Shown here in pieces: positions 15,101 through 20,680 of a stretch of 20,680 bases of DNA. The number at the start of each line of letters is the position of its first letter. The stretch's first letter is position 1. Origin of the DNA: JAFARZ01 sp036490795 (GTDB lineage Bacteria; Actinomycetota; Actinomycetes; Streptosporangiales; Streptosporangiaceae); NCBI GenBank assembly GCA_036490795.1, contig DASXDG010000028.1, positions 1 through 20,680 of the forward strand. Direction: 5' to 3'. The position numbers were made by a program, and so were the translations under genes. The notes beneath the pieces are model-generated. The model was not told the DNA's origin. It did not search any database and saw only the letters and a program-made list of their open reading frames with translations.

Positions 15101-15583
15101 ATGACGGAACGACTAGAAGTGCGGCGTGCGGTGGCCGCGTCACCGGGCGAGATCTTCGCGGTACTCCGGGATCCGCGGGGGCACGTGGCGATCGACAGCT
15201 CCGGCATGCTGATGTCGGCAAGCGGGGACCCGGTCGCCGCGGTGGGGGACACCTTCCTGGTGCACATGGACAGGGAAGCGCTCAACGACCACCCGCTCGG
15301 GCTCTACGACGTCACCGTCGAGATCGTCACCTACGATCCGGACCGGGAGATCGCGTGGACCCCCCGCGGCCAGTTCAACATCGGGCACGTGTACGGGTAC
15401 CGGCTCGAGCCGATCGAGGCGGGCACGCTCGTGACGTCCTACTACGACTGGTCGATGGTCGAGCAGAGCTGGAAGGACGCCGCCATTTTCCCGGTGATCC
15501 CGGAGGGCGCGCTGCGGGCCACGCTCGGAATCCTGGCCAGGACCGTCGCCCCGGGCAAGCCGCGTCCCGACGCGGCCGCCTAA
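15101..15583 (+). CDS. SRPBCC family (START-like/polyketide cyclase-type) protein
   Basis: This 160-residue protein has the helix-grip fold pattern. It opens with LEVRRAVAASPGEIFAVLRDP (first strand and ligand-gating helix), has a central ITWTP-like strand (EIAWTPRGQFNIGHVYGYRLEPI), and a long C-terminal helix after PEGALRATLGILAR. Such proteins bind small hydrophobic ligands in a cavity and can be cyclases, dehydrases or carriers; no specific ligand can be read. The ATG at 15101 has no ribosome site, but GACAAT at 15089-15094 sits six bases before it, so a leaderless transcript is plausible. It converges on menB. Confidence 0.8.
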   Translation: MTERLEVRRAVAASPGEIFAVLRDPRGHVAIDSSGMLMSASGDPVAAVGDTFLVHMDREALNDHPLGLYDVTVEIVTYDPDREIAWTPRGQFNIGHVYGYRLEPIEAGTLVTSYYDWSMVEQSWKDAAIFPVIPEGALRATLGILARTVAPGKPRPDAAA

Positions 15584-15596
15584 CAGGTGGCCGGCT

Positions 15597-15623
15597 AGCA
15601 GGTGCGGGGGAAGCACCACTGCT
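15597..15623. terminator. hairpin between the convergent SRPBCC and menB genes
   Basis: AGCA-GGTGC pairs with GCACC-(AC)-TGCT around a GGGGGAA loop, with a two-base bulge. It lies in the 52-bp gap between two convergent stop codons and could terminate both transcripts. No clear U-tract is present on either side. Confidence 0.45.
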
Positions 15624-15635
15624 GTTATGACTGCC

Positions 15636-16535
15636 TTAGTAGTAATAGGGAAATCGTGCCCAGTCCGGGTCGCGCTTCTCCAGGAACGCGTCCCTGCCCT
15701 CCACGGCCTCGTCGGTCATGTACGCGAGCCGCGTCGCCTCGCCGGCGAATACCTGCTGCCCGACCAGCCCGTCGTCGATCATGTTGAACGCGTACTTGAG
15801 CATCCGCTGCGACGTCGGGCTCTTGCCGTTGATCTTCGCGGCCCACTCCAGCGCCACAAGCTCGAGCGAAGCGTGCGGCACCACCGCGTTGACCATGCCC
15901 ATCCGGTGCGCGGCCTCGGCGTCGTAGGTGTCGCCGAGGAAGAAGATCTCCCGGGCGAACTTCTGCCCCACTTGCCTGGCCAGGTACGCCGAGCCGAACC
16001 CCCCGTCGAAGCTGCCCACATCGGAGTCCGTCTGCTTGAACCTGGCGTGCTCGCGGCTGGCCAGGGTCAGGTCGCAGACGACGTGCAGGCTGTGCCCGCC
16101 GCCGGCGGCCCAGCCGGGCACCACGCAGATGACGACCTTCGGCATGAACCGGATCAGCCGCTGCGCCTCCAGGATGTGCAGCCGCCCGCTGCGTGCCTGG
16201 TCCACGCTGGAGGCAGTCTCGCCGGACGCGTACTTGTACCCGTCCCGGCCCCGGATCCGCTGGTCACCGCCGGAGCAGAACGCCCAGCCGCCGTCCTTCG
16301 GTGACGGACCGTTGCCGGTCAGCAGCACGCAGCCGACGTCACTCGAGTTTCGCGCATGGTCGAGGGCCCGGCAAAGCTCGTCGACCGTGTGCGGCCGGAA
16401 CGCGTTCCGCACCTCGGGCCGGTTGAACGCGATCCGGACCGTGCCGGAGTCGACCGCGCGGTGGTAAGTGATATCGGTGAAGTCGAACCCCTCGACGGCA
16501 CGCCACCGGTCGGCATCGAAGATCTCAGAGACCAT
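15636..16535 (-). CDS. menB: 1,4-dihydroxy-2-naphthoyl-CoA synthase
   Basis: This 299-residue crotonase-fold enzyme of menaquinone biosynthesis cyclises o-succinylbenzoyl-CoA to 1,4-dihydroxy-2-naphthoyl-CoA. Signatures are FNRPEVRNAFRPHTVDEL, WAFCSGGDQRIRG (SGGDQ 88-92), the oxyanion-hole segment GWAAGGGHSL at 141-150, and TDSDVGSFDGGFGSAYLAR around 169-187 with the active-site Asp region. The C-terminus DPDWARFPYYY is typical of MenB. Length matches the longer actinobacterial form. The ATG at 16535 lacks a ribosome site. On the coding strand CACAAT ends seven bases upstream, compatible with leaderless transcription. No other men genes lie in the window. Confidence 0.96.
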   Translation of the reverse strand: MVSEIFDADRWRAVEGFDFTDITYHRAVDSGTVRIAFNRPEVRNAFRPHTVDELCRALDHARNSSDVGCVLLTGNGPSPKDGGWAFCSGGDQRIRGRDGYKYASGETASSVDQARSGRLHILEAQRLIRFMPKVVICVVPGWAAGGGHSLHVVCDLTLASREHARFKQTDSDVGSFDGGFGSAYLARQVGQKFAREIFFLGDTYDAEAAHRMGMVNAVVPHASLELVALEWAAKINGKSPTSQRMLKYAFNMIDDGLVGQQVFAGEATRLAYMTDEAVEGRDAFLEKRDPDWARFPYYY

Positions 16536-16592
16536 GCACCCGATTGTGGCCGGCTTGACCTGCTGCGCATGATGCGGGTTTAGTCATAGACC

Positions 16593-17519
16593 GTGCACGG
16601 GCGTCTCGCGGGGCTGACCTTGGCGGCGACGGCGGCCGCGTTGTGGGCTGTTGGCGGGCTGACCGCGCAGGAACTGTTCACCCACCACAACATCGAGCCG
16701 GGCTGGCTGGTCGGGGTCCGGATGACATCCGGTGGCCTGCTGCTGCTCGCTGTGTTCCGTCCGGCCTGGCCTCGCGGGCATAGCGTGCGGCTGATCGCCG
16801 TCGCGGTGGTCGGCATCTGCGGCGCCCAGTTCACCTGGTTCGAGGCGATCCAGCACTCCAACGTGGCGCTGGCCACGTTCGTCCAGTACAGCGCCGTGGC
16901 GATGACCGCGACCTGGCAGATGGCGTTCCGCCAGGTGAGGCCGACCGCGATCCGGGTGGCGGCGGTCGTGGCGGCGGCAACGGGCCTCTGGCTGCTGTCG
17001 GGCGGGGTGAGCTTTTCCGCCTCGGACGGGGCCGGGATCGTGTTCGCGCTGGTGTCCGCGGTCGCCTACTCCTACTACATGATCGGATCGTCGCGGCTGG
17101 TCCGTGAGATCGGGTCGCAGTCCGCGACCGCGTGGGGGCTGTTGGCCGGCGGCATCCCGATGCTGGTGTGGGCGCCGCCGTGGACGGCGCGGCCCACCGG
17201 CAGCCTGGCGGTGGTCGCGGTGCTGGTCGCGGTCGTGGCGGTGGCCGCCACCGCGATCGCGTTCAGCCTGTCGCTGGCCAGCCTCCGGCGGATCACCCCG
17301 ACCGAGTTCGCGGTCACCAGCACGCTGGAACCCGCCCTGGCGGCCGTGGCCGCCGCCGCGTTCCTCGGCGTGACGCTGCGGCCGCCGCAGTACATCGGCG
17401 GCGCGCTGACCGTACTCGCGGTGGTGCTGCTGGCTCCCGCCGACCGTGCCCCTCGCCCCCCGGCAGCGCCCCCCGAGCCCGCGACCAGGGACAAACCTGC
17501 GAAAATGAACCGTGGATGA
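16593..17519 (+). CDS. EamA/DMT family transporter
   Basis: This 308-residue membrane protein has about ten hydrophobic helices in two homologous halves. The first runs from LTLAATAAALWAVGGLTAQE and the second from GIVFALVSAVAYSYYMIG. The C-terminal half has the family's TPTEFAVTSTLEPALAAVAAA segment, and a Pro/Ala-rich cytoplasmic tail follows. EamA proteins export or import amino acids, metabolites or drugs; the substrate here is unknown. The GTG at 16593 has no ribosome site and is close to the divergent menB promoter, so the transcript may be leaderless. The stop overlaps the following kinase start by eight bases, so transporter, kinase and PLP enzyme form one operon. Confidence 0.9.
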   Translation: MHGRLAGLTLAATAAALWAVGGLTAQELFTHHNIEPGWLVGVRMTSGGLLLLAVFRPAWPRGHSVRLIAVAVVGICGAQFTWFEAIQHSNVALATFVQYSAVAMTATWQMAFRQVRPTAIRVAAVVAAATGLWLLSGGVSFSASDGAGIVFALVSAVAYSYYMIGSSRLVREIGSQSATAWGLLAGGIPMLVWAPPWTARPTGSLAVVAVLVAVVAVAATAIAFSLSLASLRRITPTEFAVTSTLEPALAAVAAAAFLGVTLRPPQYIGGALTVLAVVLLAPADRAPRPPAAPPEPATRDKPAKMNRG

Positions 17520-18519
17520 CGTGACCCTGCTCACCGAGGCCGACGCCGTACCCGTCCCGGCGGCAGCGGCCGCGCTGCACACGGAGTACGGGCTGGCCGG
17601 CGAACTGGACCGGCTGCCGGGGGAGGCGGACGACAACTTCCTGCTGCGGACGCCCGCCGGGGAACGCTACGTGGCGAAGTTCGCGCACCCGAGGACCGAC
17701 CCCGAGGTCATCGCCACGCAGGCACGCGCCCTCCGGCACCTGGAGAGCACCACCGACCTGCCGGTCCAGCACGTCATCCCCGCCCTCGACGGCCGGCTCA
17801 CGACACGCGATCACGACCGGGCCGTCCTGGTCACCAGGTACCTGCCGGGCCAGCCGATGCGGCACACGGCGATGACACCAGCGCTGCGCCGCCACCTCGG
17901 CGTGACCCTCGCGGTGCTGGCCCGCGCGCTGACCGGCGTTCCGGCTAAACCGAGGCCGCTGCTGTGGGACATCGCCCAGCTCCCCGCGCTCCGTCCCCTT
18001 GCCGCCGAACTCCCGCCTCAGCTCGGCCGCGACCTGCTGACCGGCCTGATCGGGCAATTCCAGGAGCGGACGGAACCGCGCCTGAAGACGCTGCGCACCC
18101 AGCTCGTGCACAACGACTTCAACCTGGACAACATCTTGATCGACACCGGCGGGGATCACATCGCGGGCATCCTCGACTTCGGCGACATGACGGTGACCGC
18201 GCTGGCGAACGACGTCGCGGTCGCCGCCTGTTACCAGCTCTCCGACTCCGAAGACCTCGTCGGCCCCGCACTGGACCTCATCGCCGGCTACCACGACACG
18301 ACCCCGCTCACCGGCGAAGAGCTGGACCTGCTGCCGGACCTGGTCCTGGCCAGGCTCACCGCCCGGGTCATCATCGCCAGGTGGCGCGCGCTGCGTTTCC
18401 CCGGCAACCAGGAGTACATCCTGCGCAGCACGGCGATGGCGTCGGCACACCTGAACCGGCTGCTAGCAACCCCCGACGGCGAGTTCGCCCAGCGGATACT
18501 GGAGCACACCCATGCCTGA
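17512..18519 (+). CDS. APH-family phosphotransferase, hydroxylysine kinase-like
   Basis: This 335-residue small-molecule kinase has the aminoglycoside phosphotransferase/choline-kinase fold. Visible motifs are the ATP-binding Lys56 (YVAKFAHP), the catalytic loop HNDFNLDN with His200, Asp202 and Asn207, and the metal-binding LDFGD with Asp222. The N-terminal lobe resembles the hydroxylysine kinase (HYKK) / homoserine-kinase-like branch. The start is a GTG at 17512 overlapping the transporter by eight bases; the gene overlaps the following PLP enzyme by eight bases too. With a phospho-lyase-like partner, a hydroxylated amino acid or amino alcohol is the likely substrate. That is inference; an antibiotic-resistance role is less likely in this context. 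Confidence 0.87.
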   Translation: MDDVTLLTEADAVPVPAAAAALHTEYGLAGELDRLPGEADDNFLLRTPAGERYVAKFAHPRTDPEVIATQARALRHLESTTDLPVQHVIPALDGRLTTRDHDRAVLVTRYLPGQPMRHTAMTPALRRHLGVTLAVLARALTGVPAKPRPLLWDIAQLPALRPLAAELPPQLGRDLLTGLIGQFQERTEPRLKTLRTQLVHNDFNLDNILIDTGGDHIAGILDFGDMTVTALANDVAVAACYQLSDSEDLVGPALDLIAGYHDTTPLTGEELDLLPDLVLARLTARVIIARWRALRFPGNQEYILRSTAMASAHLNRLLATPDGEFAQRILEHTHA

Positions 18520-19798
18520 CAGCGGCAACATGGTCAACGGCTTCGACATGTCCACGGTCGACCAGCTCGATCCCGAACTGGCCACGATCATCAAGCGGCG
18601 CGCGAGGCTGCTCGGTCCGGCGTACAAGCTGTTCTACCGGACCCCGGTCCGGTTCGTCCGCGCCGAGGGCGTGTACATGTACGACGCCGACGGGACCGAG
18701 TACCTGGACGCGTACAACAACGTGCCGTCGGTCGGGCACTGCCACCCGAAGGTGGTGGAGGCGATCGCTCGCCAGGCCGCGACGCTCAACACGCACACCA
18801 GGTACGCGAACGACACGATCCTCGACTACGCGGAACGGCTGCTCGCGACCTTCCCGGCCGAGATCGGCAACGTCATGTTCACCTGCACCGGCAGCGAGGC
18901 GGTCGACCTGGCGTTGCGCATCGCCAAGTTCGCGACCGGCGGCGAGGGCGTGGTGATCACCTCGAACGCCTACCACGGCGTGACCACGGCCGCGGCGGAG
19001 ATCTCGCCGAGCCTCGGCCCGGCGGTCCCGCTCGGCCGCACCGTCTGGACGGTCCCGCCGCCAGTCGGCACGGCCGAGCACGTCCGTGCCGCGATCAAGG
19101 ACATGAAGCGGCACGGGGTGAGGTTCGCCGCGTTCATCGCGGACAGCCTGTTCAGCTCGGACGGGATACTCCCGGAACCGGCCGGGTTCCTGCGCCAGGT
19201 CCGTGACGTGGTCCGCGAGGAGGGCGGACTGTATATCGCGGACGAGGTGCAGCCCGGTTTCGGCCGCACCGGGGCGTCGATGTGGGGCTTCCAGCGGCAC
19301 GGCATCGTGCCCGACCTGGCGGTGATGGGCAAGCCGATGGGTAACGGCATGCCGATAGCCGCGGTCGCGGCCCGCCCTGAGCTGCTCGAGGAGTTCGGCG
19401 GCAAGGCACGCTACTTCAACACGTTCGGCGGCAATTCTGTCTGCGTCGGGGCCGCGGCAGCGGTGCTCGACGTCATCTCGTCGCAAGGCCTGGTGGAGAA
19501 CGCCCGCGTAACCGGGCAGTACCTGCTGGAGACGCTCGGCGACATCGCGGCGGCGTCACCGCGCATCGGCGCCGTGCGCGGCGCGGGCCTGTACGCGGGG
19601 ATCGACATCGTCGACCCGGACACCGGCGAACCCGATCCCGCGGGCGCCCTGGCCGTGGTCAACGACGTGCGCGACCGCCGCGTCCTGATCAGCGCCACCG
19701 GCCCGCACGGGCACACGCTCAAGATCCGGCCGCCACTCCCGTTCGCCGCCGGGCATGTCGACAGGCTCGCCGCGGCACTGTCCGGGAGTCTTTCATAA
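18512..19798 (+). CDS. class III PLP enzyme, AGXT2L-type phospho-lyase/aminotransferase
   Basis: This 428-residue fold-type I PLP enzyme has the phosphate/ring-binding CTGSEAVDLALR at 125-136. The cofactor-binding Asp is in IADEVQPGFGRTG (Asp244), and the Schiff-base lysine is Lys274 in VMGKPMGNGMP. The N-terminal segments YMYDADGTEYLDAYNNV, VGHCHPKVVEA and TLNTHTRYAND closely resemble ethanolamine-phosphate and phosphohydroxylysine phospho-lyases (AGXT2L1/AGXT2L2), which eliminate phosphate and ammonia instead of transaminating. The ATG at 18512 overlaps the kinase stop by eight bases. A kinase followed by a phospho-lyase makes a coherent two-step degradation. A true aminotransferase remains possible. 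Confidence 0.9.
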   Translation: MPDSGNMVNGFDMSTVDQLDPELATIIKRRARLLGPAYKLFYRTPVRFVRAEGVYMYDADGTEYLDAYNNVPSVGHCHPKVVEAIARQAATLNTHTRYANDTILDYAERLLATFPAEIGNVMFTCTGSEAVDLALRIAKFATGGEGVVITSNAYHGVTTAAAEISPSLGPAVPLGRTVWTVPPPVGTAEHVRAAIKDMKRHGVRFAAFIADSLFSSDGILPEPAGFLRQVRDVVREEGGLYIADEVQPGFGRTGASMWGFQRHGIVPDLAVMGKPMGNGMPIAAVAARPELLEEFGGKARYFNTFGGNSVCVGAAAAVLDVISSQGLVENARVTGQYLLETLGDIAAASPRIGAVRGAGLYAGIDIVDPDTGEPDPAGALAVVNDVRDRRVLISATGPHGHTLKIRPPLPFAAGHVDRLAAALSGSLS

Positions 19799-19822
19799 CG
19801 AACCGTGGTTCCTGGATCACAG

Positions 19823-19850
19823 CGCAATTGCAAGCTCTGGTGCAATTGCG
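19823..19850. promoter_or_regulatory. palindrome CGCAATTGC-N10-GCAATTGCG
   Basis: Perfect 9-bp arms (19823-19831 and 19842-19850) flank a 10-bp spacer. Each arm contains the self-complementary octamer GCAATTGC, so it is also a direct repeat with a 19-bp period. It lies 48 bp upstream of the DUF574 gene and 25 bp after the PLP-enzyme stop. An operator for the methyltransferase is likeliest; a terminator is an alternative. Confidence 0.55.
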
Positions 19851-19897
19851 TCGGCCATCATAGGGTGGTCACGAACCGCAGGAAAGGGACGCCGGCA

Positions 19898-20680
19898 GTG
19901 CCAGACGACGTGTGGACGGGTGCACCTTACTCATTACCCGTACCCAAGATCGACGCCACTGTCGCCAACATCGCGCGGGCCTGGAACTACCTGGTTGGCG
20001 GTAAGGACAATTTCGAGGCTGACCGTGAAGCCGCCCGGCAGCTGATCAAGGTCGCGCCGATCATCGGCATCGCCGCACGGCTGTCCCGCGCCTATCTTCG
20101 CCGCGCCGTTACCTATCTGGTGGGCGAGGGGATCGGGCAGTTCCTCGACATCGGAACCGGGCTGCCGACAGCAGGCAATACGCACGAGATCGCGCAGTCG
20201 CTCGCGCCGGCCAGTCGCGTGGTCTACGTGGACAACGACCCCGTGGTGATCTCGCACGTGCGCGCGCTGGTCGCCCCTTTCCCCGAAGGCATCACCAGTT
20301 ACATCGACGCGGACTCCCGCGATCCGGCCTCGATCCTGGCCGAGGCCGGCAAGACCCTGGATTTCGCGGAGCCGGTCGGGGTGATGCTGTTCGACCTGCT
20401 GAACTTCATCGAGGACGACGAGGTCGCCGCCTCGATCGTGTGCGCGCTGATGGGAGCCGTCCCGTCCGGCAGTTACCTCGCGATCATGCATCCGGCCAGC
20501 GACCTGGATCCGGCGCTGCTCGAAGCCGAACGCCGCTGGAACCAGCTGGCCGCCCAGCGGGTCAGGCTTCGTTCCGGCGAGCAGGTCGCGGCCTTTCTTA
20601 CCGGCCTTGACCTGGTCGAGCCGGGGCTGGTCAGCATCGCGCAGTGGCGGCCGGGGCCGGACGACGAGGTTTCCGCCGAG
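19898..20680 (+). CDS. SAM-dependent methyltransferase, DUF574/Methyltransf_19 family (3' truncated by window)
   Basis: The 261 visible codons are open to the window end. The start is a GTG at 19898, preceded by an AGGAAAGGGA purine-rich site about 8-10 bases upstream. The family hallmark ARAWNYLVGGKDNFEADREAA is near residue 30, and the SAM-binding motif I is FLDIGTGLPTAGNTHE. VVYVDNDPVV follows as motif II with its acidic residue, then VMLFDLLNFIEDD. This family is almost confined to Actinomycetota, where it is present in many copies; substrates are mostly unknown. Only the last few residues (typically a short C-terminus) should be missing. Confidence 0.92.
   Translation, partial: MPDDVWTGAPYSLPVPKIDATVANIARAWNYLVGGKDNFEADREAARQLIKVAPIIGIAARLSRAYLRRAVTYLVGEGIGQFLDIGTGLPTAGNTHEIAQSLAPASRVVYVDNDPVVISHVRALVAPFPEGITSYIDADSRDPASILAEAGKTLDFAEPVGVMLFDLLNFIEDDEVAASIVCALMGAVPSGSYLAIMHPASDLDPALLEAERRWNQLAAQRVRLRSGEQVAAFLTGLDLVEPGLVSIAQWRPGPDDEVSAE

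Noticed and set aside
17512..18519. Aminoglycoside resistance phosphotransferase
   Set aside because: The fold family is shared, but the tight operon with a phospho-lyase-like PLP enzyme and a DMT transporter points to metabolism rather than drug resistance.
17314..19486. Long minus-strand open frames opposite the kinase and PLP-enzyme genes
   Set aside because: They contradict the conserved plus-strand proteins and have Arg/Val/Gly-biased shadow composition.

Overview
The window is very GC-rich chromosomal DNA of an Actinomycetota bacterium, probably a filamentous or Pseudonocardia/Streptosporangium-like lineage. This rests on the GC-rich codon use, frequent GTG and TTG starts, a DUF574 (Methyltransf_19) methyltransferase, an actinobacterial-type MenB, a maltokinase-cap-like protein and a group 5 soluble diiron monooxygenase. 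The genus cannot be fixed from the sequence. I see no rRNA, tRNA, CRISPR array or intact insertion sequence.

Region 1 (about 74-10548, minus strand) is a propane-monooxygenase-type operon in transcription order: small unknown ORF, prmA (hydroxylase alpha), prmB (reductase), prmC (hydroxylase beta), prmD (coupling protein), amidohydrolase-2 protein, DUF59 Fe-S assembly-like protein, Zn alcohol dehydrogenase, dedicated GroEL-like chaperonin (MimG type) and an Nramp metal transporter. Most junctions overlap by 4 bp (ATGA or GTGA). The layout links alkane or ketone hydroxylation (PrmABCD), alcohol oxidation (ADH), folding of the monooxygenase (GroEL) and, by inference, metal and Fe-S supply (Nramp, DUF59).

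Region 2 (10618-12444, plus strand) is a divergent AcoR/MimR-type regulator with GAF, degenerate AAA+ and Fis-type HTH regions. It lacks a GAFTGA loop. Two palindromes of the form TCTCA-N3-TGAGA sit 78-79 bp upstream of the prmA and regulator start codons, which suggests paired activator sites.

Region 3 (12445-15100) begins with a convergent intergenic stretch holding a G-quadruplex-prone tract, four copies of an AACGCGG motif and a hairpin. It then has a minus-strand pair: a maltokinase-cap-like protein and a phenylacetate-CoA-ligase-like protein with an apparent 1-bp frameshift in a five-base homopolymer. A 24-bp tandem repeat and a 94-bp imperfect palindrome follow.

Region 4 (15101-20680) holds an SRPBCC protein, menB on the opposite strand, and a plus-strand operon of EamA transporter, APH-type kinase and class III PLP enzyme. 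The kinase and PLP enzyme resemble the hydroxylysine kinase / phospho-lyase pair. The window ends inside a DUF574 SAM methyltransferase.
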